Source: Sinonovacula constricta
Taxonomy: Eukaryota; Mollusca; Bivalvia; Cardiida; Solecurtidae
Direction of reading: 5' to 3'
DNA: 64,000 nucleotides
Assembly (NCBI GenBank): GCA_007844125.1
Contig: CM017563.1
Coordinates: 13,988,325-14,052,324, forward strand
In this document: in pieces, positions 19,271 through 32,000 of the stretch
Layout: every line of letters begins with the position of its first letter
How positions within the stretch are numbered: position 1 is the first letter of the stretch
Notes under the pieces: generated by a model
The model's input: the letters and a program-made list of their open reading frames with translations, nothing else
Database searches by the model: none
Told to the model about the DNA's origin: nothing
Program-made: the position numbers and the translations under genes

Positions 19271-21850
19271 GGCTATTTTTCTTATATGAGAAAATAGCAA
19301 GCTGTCAATTTTTTAAGCTTGAGCAAAACATCAAATGGAAACTATCTGCAAATGGGACAAGACAATTTTTTACAAGGTTTTTCAAAAATTTTGAGTGCCT
19401 TCAAAACAGACAACAAAACACCTTAAAATAAGTAATAATCATTTATTTCATTTTTTTTTTCAAATAAACTTCACTTCAAAAGATGTTACACATGCAGTGG
19501 TCTAACAAATGTTCATAGGCAGCCTGTAGTGGCTGGTAGGTAGATTTGACTGTTCTTGGGCAATTAAAGTCTACAATATCTGAATTTGGCAATTTTTGTC
19601 AGAGAAAGGTTGACAAATGATGGGTTTCTTTTTCTCTGTGTAAGATTCACACTTGCAAAGATGGTAGGCTAAAAGATGACAACTTTGATTCACTATAAAA
19701 TGTATGGTTGGTCAGTGTTAACATTCCTAACAATTGTTGCATTTTCTCCATTCTCCTGTTATCTCAAAGAATTCTCTTTTACTTAAATTGTTTATTGTTG
19801 ATGGTTGTTTTTACACTTTTCCCTTATACTTCATTCATTTCACCAATATGTTCAATGTATAGTTTTTGGAGTTTTTTTTATTTTTAATTTGTTAAATTCC
19901 TATACAAAACAAAAGAGACATGTAAAATGCAGGTCTATAACATTACAGCTTTTAAAAAATAAAGACGTCTAATATAGGTTTAACAATGTCAAAAGTAATG
20001 ACAAAATCCACTTGTGTAAATTGAGCAATGATTGAACTGACATTACATTAATGTTGTTGTTGTTTTTTGGCTACATTTAACAATTATTCTGTTACATTTT
20101 GCCCAAAACCCAATAATTTGGCATTTTTAGGTGTACAAGCCAATAAAGCCAAAAGGTTTTTTTAGGACATCTTTCCCCTCAACCTCAGATGGGGAAATGA
20201 GGACTTTGTTTTTAAATTGGTCAAAATTCTAATGTTCTCCGAAAGTACTAATGTATCCAGCATTATTATCATTTTGAAATTACATTTTAAGCTAAAATGC
20301 TTGTTTTGATAATATGCCAAAAATCTTCAAATTTTGTCTCTATGTTTTTTCTTGCTTTCTATAAATCTTAGGGTAAGACCATGGGTCTAGAAAAATACTG
20401 AATGCAACAGAATTATCTTATTGCATAATTCATTGTGGATCAACAAAGTTGCGTCGGTTTTAACAAATTTTTAAGTTCTTCTAATCAACTTGCTTTAAAA
20501 TACAATTGAGAAAAAGGGTAAGGAACATGTTACAGACTAATTATAAAAGTGCAGAAAATGTTTTACAATGCGTCACTTTTGCTGTCTCAAATGCATTTAA
20601 AAAAAAAGAAAAGAAAACACACAAAGATTAGTTTTTAGATGGGTAAATTCCTTTTCTTTTTTACCAAAAAATATTCCATTAAAATTCAGAAATTCCTCTC
20701 TTCTAAATTTAATTGCTTTAATAATACAAATAAAACAAACGTCCCCCCACCCCCCTAAAAAAACAACAAAAAAAAACAAAAACAAACAAACATTTTAAAG
20801 AAAGAATAAACAACATAGGAATACTATTACATTTTAAACAAAAATGGCTTCCATAAAAATTACTTTTTGCAATTAGAAAGACTAAGAATATAATGTAAAA
20901 TATTTGAACTATTTAATTTGAAATGTCAATTTCATGTCAAATGTTGAAGAACAAAACCTGAAGCTAATCACAAGACATCTAACGGGGCCAAAACACACAT
21001 ACTTTAATTTAAAGCATTTTTTGGACACCCATAAAGAATAAATCTTTGATTAGATATCCAGGGAAGACTACAAATGATGCAAACATCTGCAAAGCTCACA
21101 TGCAACTTTCAAAACTGGTTGTAAATTAATTTCAAGAAGAAGCTACATGTTGTATAATGTTTTTCTGATTTAAAAAAAAAAGTTTTCAGTATACATCCCA
21201 TCCGACAGTATAAATGACTAACATTTGAACAAATATTAAACAATATTTCACAATTATGCACTATTCATTGTGTCAAAGTGAATAAGATAAACAGAGAAAT
21301 CATCCTAAATCATTAGGAGTAATTTCCCTTTAAGTGTAAGACAAATTATGCAAAGAATCTAGCAAATTTAAACAGACTATTATTAAATTATTCCATTAAA
21401 ACAGTAATGTATGTATATATTTAGCACTTTTATTGTCTATAACAAGAACACAAGTATTTACATCAACATACATGGCTAGGCATTATCTGGTACAAATTCC
21501 CACACCATATTATCCGAGGTGCCCTTTTTTTATCCCTTTTACAGAGTGGCTTTGGTCAGTGACAACATTACCAGGTATTTGGTTGAATGTTCATGTTCAG
21601 TTTGAGTTAAGTGAATTTCACTCAAACTAACATGAACAACATCATCATCGTCATAAGATACAACCACAGTGTAGAGCACATGTTAATAGACAAACACATA
21701 AGAATTAATATCAATTTTTTTTAGAATAAGGTAGTGTTCCTTTCAAACCATGTGTTTTAAACATATTTACATGATTACCGGCAAACCAGATAGTGTACAA
21801 ACAACAGTAGTTCTTTACTACTACTAATAAAGATATTTGTATAGCTGATA
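19271..21850. other. 2.6-kb stretch with no supported gene
   Basis: AT-rich, many A and T homopolymers, a CCCCCAC patch near 20742-20755. No element recognised. Confidence 0.45.
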
Positions 21851-21869
21851 CCATTTACACTTCCGAGTA

Positions 21870-23035
21870 TCACAAATACATACACTATTTTCAGTGTACT
21901 GCAAATAAATTTTACACTTTTAAAGTATATGGCAAATACATTTGACACTTGTTCAGTGTATAGCAGATATACTCTATTCAGAGTATAGTAACATACACAT
22001 TATTCGGTGTATAGCAAAAGCACTTTATTCAGTGTATAGCAGAAACATATTAGTCGCTGTATAGCAGATACACATTATTCAGTGTATAGCAAATACCCAT
22101 TATTCAGTGTATAGCAATACCCATTATTCGGTGTATAGCAAATATCCATTATTCAGTGTATAGCAAATATCCATTATTCAGTGAATACCAGATATACTCT
22201 ATTCATGGTATACCAGATATACTCTTTTCAGGGTATACCAGATATACTCTATTCAGGGTATACCTGATACATGTTATTCAGTGTATATCAGATATAGTCT
22301 ATTCAGGGTACAGAAGATATACTCTATTCAGGGTATACCAGATATACTCTATTCAGGGTACACCATATATACTCTATTCAGGGTATACCAGATATACTCT
22401 ATTCAGGGTATACCAGATAGACTCTATTCAGGGTACACCATATATACTCTATTCAGGGTATACCAGATATACTCTTTTCAGGGTATACCAGATATACTCT
22501 ATTCAGGGTATACCAGATAGACTCTATTCAGGGTACACCATATATACTCTATTCAGGGTATACCAGATATACTCTTTTCAGTGTATAGCAGATACACATT
22601 ATTCAGTGTATAGCAAATACCCATTATTCAGTGTATAGCAATACCCATTATTCAGTGTATAGCAAATATCCATTATTCAGTGAATACCAGATATATTCTA
22701 TTCATGGTATACCAGATTGGCTCTACTCAGGGTATAGCAGATATACTCTATTCAGGGTATAGCAGATATACTCTTTTCAGGGTATACCAGATATACTCTA
22801 TTTAGGGTATACCTGATACATGTTATTCAGTGTATATCAGATATACTCTATTCAGGGTACTGCAGATATACTCTATTCAGGGTATAACGGATATACTCTA
22901 TTCAGGGTATACCAGATATGCTCTATTCAGGGTATACTAGATATACTCTTTTCAGGGTATACCATATATACTCTATTCAGGGTACACCATATATACCTTA
23001 TTCAGGGTATAGCAGATACACATCATTCAGTGTAA
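21870..23035. repeat. 25-bp minisatellite, about 46 units
   Basis: Tandem array of a 25-bp unit, in its regular core AGATATACTCTATTCAGGGT plus ATACC. Flanking units are of a second type (ATTCAGTGTATAGCAGATAC..), and the left edge is degenerate. Unit junctions contain the palindrome GGTATACC. Since 25 is 1 modulo 3, one frame cycles through all three unit frames and yields long repetitive ORFs; these are not considered genes. Confidence 0.93.
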
Positions 23036-23398
23036 AACAAAAACAAAAACATACAAATGTATGGAGACAGGTGTTGAAATAAATGATAATTGCAAACAAT
23101 GACCTACATGACTATCAACATGCAAGAATATATTATTAAATACTAATGGTCTAAGTATATATATCTAGCAACAGTTCATGTATAAAATGAAGCACAACTT
23201 AAAACAATGCTGCCACAAGTAGTCAAGACAAACTTAAAAGTTGCAAAAGAATAAATACATCCTCAAATTATTTTTAAAGATCATTCAATGTTATTAACAT
23301 ACCCAGTATTAAAAAAAACAAACTGGCAAATTCCCTAGATAAATATTTGTAAGTGATTAATGTATAAAAAATTTCTGCAAAATATATGAAAACATTTT
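23036..23398. other. intergenic stretch, nothing recognised
   Basis: AT-rich; no ORF or repeat recognised. Confidence 0.4.
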
Positions 23399-23622
23399 GG
23401 GTGCGTTTCATCATAAATCTTAAGATCTTTTTTTTGTCTTAAAATCATTTTTTTTCTCTTAAGAATGGTTTTTCTTCTTAACAGCATTTCATTGATATTC
23501 TCAGAGCGAAATCGCTCTTAAATCTTAAGAGTGCTGTTGATCGATTTGCTACCAATCGCAATGATGACAGTTTGTTGAAACAAACTTAGGAGTGATCGTA
23601 AGATTTTTGATGAAATGCACCC
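23399..23622. mobile_element. foldback MITE with 28-bp terminal inverted repeats
   Basis: GGGTGCGTTTCATCATAAAT at the left and ATTTTTGATGAAATGCACCC at the right are inverted repeats; the complementarity extends through CTTAAGAT / ATCGTAAG. The 224-bp element is noncoding, and its interior has more self-complementary CTTAAGA-type segments. Confidence 0.82.
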
Positions 23623-25712
23623 TTCATTTTTTTTTTACAATAGTCAACATAATTGTTCACTTTAGATCAAAAACAGCTCTATACTACCCCCTGAAAAAGT
23701 AGGTCACATAGAGAAATTAAGCACTCTCGAGTGTGATTGAGTAACTGCAAGATTATAATGAGCTGTAATTGAACATTTTATGGACTTTCTGTTTGAAGAA
23801 CTTTATTCCTAAGTTTAAGGACCATAATTTTTTAATTGAACAGAATAACATTTATAATAAATATGATGCAAAAGTACAGTGACTCTCTGCATTGATTCAA
23901 CTTTGGAACTCACACATACTTTGAGTGGATTATGTGATAATACATAAATAATAACTTATAAACAGATCAAACAGTCAATCCAGTAGCTTTAGTTGTCTAG
24001 TCAATTAATTTTTAATTTATCTAACTTAAGTTAATCAGGATTTAAGTGGATGGGTAAAATCATAAACAGTTAACAGAATCTCGAAAAATACAAACATATC
24101 TTTTCTGTTAATTATAAAATTGTTTCATTATTAAACAAAACATACCTGCATGAGAATACTTTTATAAAACTAGTGAAAACTCTCTCTATATAGAATGCAT
24201 GACAAATGGCTCAAATCCAGACCCTGCTTTTCATGAGTTTTTTCTAACGAAAGGTACAAAATGGCACCCTACTAATTCATTTTCACAAAAAAAAAACATT
24301 TCGGAACTTAAAACGTTATCTAGCTAAATGGCTTTTACATATAACAGAGATCAACTAAAGGGAAGTAAATCTTAATAACTGCTAAGTTATCTCCCATAAT
24401 TTTGAAACACACCCTATATTTTTGATGCTCATTAGAGTAGACCTGACAGATGGCTACCCCTAGAAATGTACAACCAGACCCAACTAATGAGCTTTTGCAG
24501 TCCAACTGCAAATAGTCACTTGTTTACATTTCACTGCTCCAACAAATGCTGTGTTTTGATCATGTATCACATAATATTAATGTATTAATGTTTGGGAATT
24601 GTTGATAACAAGTAAATGATTTCTTCTAGCATAGCCCTGTGTGTTGATCCAGAATTTGTTATGTTGATAAAAATGACTGTTCACTAAAAGGTCCGACGTG
24701 GTGAAGAAACAAGCACCACACTGTACCATTAACAAAACTGAAATTGTGTTTAAAAATCAACTTTTAAATTTTTAAGTTAAATGTTTGATGTATATGTTGT
24801 TGATGCCCTGCGAACTTGTTAAAACTGACTCAATCGACCTGTCAATTTTTACACTGAAACAACAGACATTACACCATACCACCCAAATATTATCAAACAA
24901 ATGGCTGTTCACACATTAACCTTACCATCTACCAAATAGTGCAACTTAGTTTTGTTTGTATATCAACACAAAGGGCTGCATCTAGCAAAACAATCCAATC
25001 AATATAGTTATTACACTGTGAAAAACAACTGACAAATTCAAGACGTGTGGTTTAATTGGTTCGTTGCACTGATAATTCTTATGAATACCAAGAATATAGG
25101 GTTTAGGAGAAACAAAAAATACAGTCAGTAAAGGTGAACAATTTGGTGAGAGAACAGAACTGCTCCCCTTATAGTCTGATTCTCTGTATATCGGAATAAA
25201 GAAGTTAGATGGATAGATTAAATTATAGCCTAATAACTAATTTGAGATCAGCAAGATGAGGACATGTTCTACCAATACATTACATATTTTTTAAACAAGA
25301 CAATGTGTTGTGGATACTCGTTTGCATCTTATTATAAGGACTAGTCAAATAATTACCAATAACACATTGAGCTTGCCAGAGAAAAAATTATTTTGTAGAT
25401 GATTACTTACTCGAACTTCAATTAAAAAAGAGAATAGGCTAAATTTCATTTGAAAATTAGGCTAAGAGGTATGCCCCTTTAATTAAGACCTATGCATATA
25501 ATTATTTAACAGATAAAAACAACAACAACAATACTAGTGTGACTTTAGGACTGTGAGAAAATCTCCAGATTCTATTTTGAGATTCTATCACATCGTCTGT
25601 ATCACATATATACAAAGTGGTAGTCATCCATACCTAAAAAATACAGCAACAGGCCACTGACTTGGTCTTGCAAGTGCTGGTACTCATTCAAATCGAAAAT
25701 TATTTTGAGGTT
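23623..25712. other. 3' flank of the DUF885 gene, nothing recognised
   Basis: AT-rich without supported genes or repeat families; intergenic. Confidence 0.4.
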
Positions 25713-25718
25713 TTTATT
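25713..25718 (-). terminator. candidate polyadenylation signal of the DUF885 gene
   Basis: AATAAA on the minus strand, about 95 bases after the TAG stop. Confidence 0.55.
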
Positions 25719-25811
25719 TAGAGTTTGCATGAGAAAATAGTTTAAGTTTATAAGTTTTCCCTCTCATCTCAGGCGCACTGGTCGTCTATTTCTATAGTAG
25801 GTGTAGGGGAC

Positions 25812-26065
25812 CTATAATAGACTGAATCCTCGTAGAAGGTGTAGTACGGACGATACAACCACATCCTTCCAGTCAACGTCTAAGAACTTGAACCTGGGTG
25901 CATTGATGCCAGACTCCTTGGTTTGCACCGCACGGTGTCGGACAATGCGACCCTGGTTCTGCACAGACATGATCCATTCATCGATGATCTGTTCCAGTAC
26001 ATCGAAGGGGAGAGGGCCATTCATTAACACATGGTAGTGAAAGTCTTTGATGTTGAAATCGTCCC
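25812..26065 (-). CDS. DUF885 gene exon 17 (last coding)
   Basis: Residues 540-623 and the TAG stop. Acceptor CATTTTTCAG. It encodes [20 protein letters not shown], the C-terminal FHxxVLxxGxxPL motif of the family, then a short tail. An in-frame Met a little upstream lies in the intron. Confidence 0.92.
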
Positions 26066-29000
26066 CTGAAAAATGTTCATTGTGCGTCATTGCGTGAAAT
26101 GGTTTGTAATTGTTATATGGTTTTCATTTTGTAGTTTTTAAATTATATATACTTTTGCCAAAATTGTTAAACAGCACAAAAGGCATACAATGTACATTAT
26201 TAAATATCTTTTAAACATTATTACAATTGAACAATGGAATATGTTTGTGTTAACAACAAAGAGAAATCATTTAACGTTCTGTATGTTAGTCTTGTGCTAT
26301 TCATAGCAATGAAAGAGGGATTGGGCTTTGCAGGCATTTTTGCTGATACTGTGCAGCGACATTTCTATCATTATAGCACAGGGGCACTTATGTGGTGCCC
26401 AGGAACTGAACCCTGTCAGTCCATTATACTGACACCAACGAGTCAGGCATAATGCTGTCCCCTTAGCCCCAAGAGTAGGAGGGAAGCCACTACTATCATC
26501 TTTAAAGTCTTTGGTTTGACCCGGCCGGGGTTTGAACCCATGACCTCAGGATCTGCAAGCTGACGCTCTACTACCTGAGCTATTGCGGTCGGTCTTAAAA
26601 TGAAAAATAATATTCTTTGTATGACTTATGTGTTAAATAATAGTCTTAATTTAACAGATTTTACATTTGCCTGTGTAGAGGACGACACATTTGCTAAATA
26701 AGTCTTAAGATTGACATATTTCGCATTTGCCTGTGTACAGTATGACACATCTTATAAATAATAATCTTAACATCTGACACATTTTGCATTTGCCTGTGTA
26801 CAGTATGACACATCTGATAAATAATAATCTTAACATCTGACACATTTTGCATTTGCCTGTGTACAGTATGACACACCTGTTAAATAATAATCTTAACATC
26901 TGACACATTTTGCATTTGCCTGTGTACAGTATGACACACCTGTTAAATAATAATCTTAACATCCGACACATTTTGCATTTTCCTGTGTACAGTATGACAC
27001 ATCTTATAAATAATTATCTTAACATCCGACACATTTTGCATTTTCCTGTGTACAGTATGACACATCTTATAAATAATAATCTTAACATCCGACACATTTT
27101 GCATTTGCCTGTGTACAGTACAACACATCTGTTAAATAATAATCTTAACATTCGACACATTTTGCATTTTCCTGTGTACAGTATGACACATCTTATAAAT
27201 AATAATCTTAACATCCGACACATTTTGCATTTGCCTGTGTACTTACCAAGCAGTTTCTCAGCCTTGGCTCTCATTTCTTTGATCTTCATCTCTCCAATCT
27301 TGTATCCACACGCCTGCCCGGGCCAGGTGGCGTAACGATCAACTTCAATGGCTGCGGCCTCAGGGGTGAGTACAGTGAAGTTTAGCAGGTACTCTATTGC
27401 TTCCTCTCTAGTCCAGCTGAATGAAGAGGAGGAACAGGGGTATTAGCACTTTACCATTTTTATGTTACCTTATTTATTGGGTTCACTGTCTTACCAACAA
27501 TCTTTCAGTTACCCAGAGATGATGACGACTTTGATGTCAAGCAGGTATAGTGCTGCTATTCCTGGGTTAAGCATGCAGTGAACACCATGTCATTATCCTG
27601 ACACCAGGTGCCGTAGGACAAAATGCGCCTGCCAAAGAAAAATGTTGGTAAAGTGTCATATTGACAAGGGGTTAAAACAGCCCAACATCACAGATATGGT
27701 TCATGTCTTGATTGTGAATAAAGGCCTCTGCATAATGTCTTGGTAGAACCAGATACACTGGCGGTCAGCTGTCTGTCGTAAGACTTGATCCAAGGCAGTA
27801 AGGGCAGTAATGCTGCAGACTGTACTGGCATGACCACCTGCACCCCCTCAAAATAATTTTATTGCACAGAATAAATGTCCCCATAACTTACTTGTAATAA
27901 TGGATGCCAGTGTCCACGACCATTCGACAAGCTCGGAACACCTCATCACTGTAGCGGCCAAGACTGAAACACCAACACAAATAAACTTAATTTGCATTAA
28001 AACGTTTCCATGTTAATAATAACAGAATTTAAAATGTTTTCTAAATAACGTAAAAATATTTTCTTTCCAAAAGGAGAAGAACAGGACTTTCAGCTCTAAG
28101 AAACACTAAATGAAGAATGAAATACTAGTGTCACATGACTTACAGTTCATAGTCATCATCGTAGACTCCCATCTCCTCTCCCAGATACTCACAGTAGAGA
28201 GCCCAACCCTGCAAATATACAAGAACACTAATACTATATGGGTTAAACTTGAAACCATTCTTGCTAAAAAAAATTCAAAATACCATTACAATTTTCCATT
28301 TATTGCAATGTGTTGTTTTGTGCAGTAAATAGAAACTTATGCACAGTGTTGCCAAAAGATAAGATTAAATTTTAAGAGAATAAATTATGATACATGTTTT
28401 GTATTGCTGTTCATAACACTATCCCATAAATTGCATTACAAACAAGTTTATGTGTATTATAATAATGTAAACAAAAGAGCATATGAAATAAAGGGACAGT
28501 TTGAGTCATCAAAACTAACACGTTTGATCGCTTGAGGCAACTTAACTTAAGAGTGGACAAGAGTTTTTATGGATCTTGAAAGTGAGTTCAGAAATTGGTT
28601 GGATTTTCTGCAGATGGGAGATTTCAGAAGTGATAATTACAGAACAATAACAATGAAAAAAACACCCTACTGTCATTGTTGCTGAAACCAAAAATTGTGG
28701 ATGTAAAATGTGTTTTGGATTAGTGAATTGCAAAATGTTACATGTCCAAATGGCATGGATATTTATTTCAAAGACTGCAGTTTTCAAAATGTCTAGAAAA
28801 ATCATGATATATGTAATATGTAAATGTATTATAAAGAAAATTTGTTTGGGTTATGTTTGTTGGGTTTATTGTCCCAACGACAGTCTTTTATCTGGGGAAA
28901 GTGTACTCTTGAAGCAGTGCTGCCTTGTGTATAGATATCATAAAAATCATGGCATTTTCACAAAAGGAATAGAATTTTCAAAATTCCCGAATTTTCCCGG

Positions 29001-32000
29001 TAGCTTGGGAAACATGTTGCTGAAATTTACAGGAGATTATAATTTTTAGGGGAAAAACTATGCTTATTTCCTAAGAGGAAGGGGCCTTTAAATGTCCCTT
29101 TCCATAAAAGGTGGGAAAAAACCCTGGACACAGTAGGTCTGCTTGAAGACATGTCCACATGCAAGTTCTCACGTGCGTGAGAGGCTACAAGTCAGCGACT
29201 GAAACTGCTCAGCCACAAGCTTCTGCTGTGGAGAAGAATGCCAAGTATTCAAAATATGAGTGGCATAGCACTGCCAGAGCAGTAAGTGAAGTCAGTTAAA
29301 AATATTTAGCCCTTCCTAGACCAGACACACACACACAAATTTTCAGGACCAGATGTTTTCTATGCAGAAATTCGTAACTGACCATTAAAAATATTGACTT
29401 AAGCAAGTCAAACATTCTTTAGGCATTCCCCATGGCCAAAATATGGTCCACTGATACCACTGAATGCTTACATACACACAAGAACAGCTCACCTCTACAT
29501 AGGCATTGTAGAAGGGGAAGAAGTATGGCACATTGTAACTCTTCCAATCCATGTACTTTCTGAAGTCGGGCATACCAGAGTGCAAACTGCAGCTGGCCTG
29601 AAAATACAGGTATGATAAAAAGTAAGCTTTTGCAATATTTCATAGCTTAGAATAGTGAGTGTGTTAATACAAGACTGAATGATCATTCTGCATGAAAGAG
29701 CTCAGGGGTTAATGTGACTTAAATACTTAAAAAAATCATTCAATACTAAGACAGCGATGCCTGTGTGAACATTAGTGACCTTCACATGCTATTTGTAATT
29801 ATTTCAAAAACAAATTATAATTATCTTATTATTAATACATGGAACTTTTTTAACAACGCAGAACCACAAAACCCCTACATCAGCTTGCGGTTCAGAGGTG
29901 AATAAAATCAAGAGATGTCACCTTGTAAAGAATGGGGGAAGAGGTTTTGGCAGTTACCAGTAATAAATTGTGTCTAAATATATATATATGTATAAATTAA
30001 ACTTCCTAAGTGCCTGCAGAAAAGACAAAAGAGACTTAAAACTATTTACACTGAATATTATTTTGGGATTCGGAGTGTGTGCAAAATTTGGCACACAAGA
30101 CACAATATCTGACAAAAACATATACCTTATGCATTCTGATTAGTATATTTTAAACTAAATAACCTGGATGTGTATTTAAGTAAAACAAGATTACACCTTT
30201 GCTTTTTAAGTCATATATATATAACTTACAGCTAGATGATGTCCTGGGGTGCCTTCGTGAAGACTCAAAGATACCATCATAAATGTTGGGCTGAAACATT
30301 CAAATAGACCAATAGAGTCATTGTACTGTGCTCTCTAGAAGAACCACTGATAAGATTGTCCATACATGCAACAAGATCAGGCAGTATGGCACTGCTTCTG
30401 TTTTGTTTGTTTTTGAAATACATTGCAGAGACCATTTATGATCATTATAGCAATGTCTAACTTTTTGGAAGACCTCAGACACATGTCTGGGTAGAACCAG
30501 TGGCGCATCAAAAGTCAGCTGGAAGACCTTCTCACATTAGGGTAGTCGAACCCACACTGTGAAAGGCTAAGCTGTCAGAGCAGTTACAAATCGGCGACTC
30601 TTCCACCACGCCACTGGCGCCCTCGGGCAGTATCATTTATTATTTATGGCAAAAACTATTAGACATTAATATAGCCACATTAAATGTTTTATAAATCAAT
30701 GTAGCAATATGTTTTATTTGACAACATTATACCAATTTGACTATTTATAATTCCTCTTATAAAGGAAAGTTTTCAAATGGGGAACATATTGTTTATTTTT
30801 ATTGGGTTTATCTTCCCACCAACAGTATTTCAGTTATCTGAAGACAGTGTCCACTTGAAGCATATATAGTACTGCCTTCACTTTGTATAGCATGCCATGA
30901 ACACACATGACATGATACACACCCAGTAACATTATCCTGACTCTGGGCCAACCAGTCATGGAACTACCTTTATATTTGCTTGAGTGTTAGCCAGGGAGCT
31001 ATACCAATACCATTTTTAATGACTTTGGTATATCGTAGCCCGGGATCGAACCCGGGGCCTCACATACCTGGAGCCGATGCTCTACTGATTGCGCTACCAG
31101 ATCCGGTATTTTTTTCCAGCTGTGTCTGAACTTACTTGTCCTCGGGCCTGTGAGTGTTCACGTAGAAGATTCCACATCTGGATCCATCTGCTGTACCTGG
31201 GATATATTCTGCTCCTACTCCATCTCCCGGAGTCTCCATTACCCTGAGGAAATACAATGTTTTCATAATAGTTAAAGGATGTATATAAAAAAAGTTTTAA
31301 TAGCAAATACATTTCATTACAAAGACTGTAAATGTCCCTGAGGTAGCCATTAAAACCTTGGAATCCAGATCGGCGAGTCTTTACAAGCACATTCCACTAG
31401 GGAGTTATTAATGGATCGGTTTTCAAGAGGGACTGAATACCTTAAAAGAATTATTTTTCTAAGCAATACTTAATAATTATTTTTAATCTGCATTATCAAT
31501 TATTATTAAGGAATGGAAATGTTTAAATGTGGATACAATGATTCTTTATCTAAACCCACTCCATTGATCTGTGTTTTCTATAATATAGTGAAATACAACA
31601 CATTCCATTTTAATTTTTATTAACTTTAGAATTTCTACAACATTTACTTTTCATATTTATGCAATGCATGAAACATGGAACTATTTGCAAAGTTATAACT
31701 GAAGCAACAGCCATTCAAATACACACCATCAACATAAAATTCTCAGAAATGGAAAGTAAAAAATCATTTCACCAGTCTCAAAATAGCATTGCATTTTACA
31801 GGTGAACAATTATGTGTATGAAAGGAACTTACAATTTACTAATTAATAAATTACTTTTTGTAAAGAATTGTTCTCACTTCAGACAAAAAATAATAAAACA
31901 TCAAGGAATTTAAAATAAAAAATAAAACTAAACCCAATTCAGAAGGCTTTATCTAACATAAGCAACAAAAGAGGACTGAAAATTATTGATAAAAAAAACC

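Noticed and set aside
22156..22638. 160-residue ORF with 25-residue repeats
   Set aside because: Entirely inside the 25-bp minisatellite; period and frame behaviour explain the open frame.
26640..27243. Regular direct repeats resembling a CRISPR array
   Set aside because: The units are contiguous without unique spacers and lie in an intron of a eukaryotic gene.
26694..27335. Overlapping ORFs of 60-141 residues on both strands
   Set aside because: Products of the 63-bp array (multiple of three); only the piece at 27247-27416 on the minus strand is a real exon.
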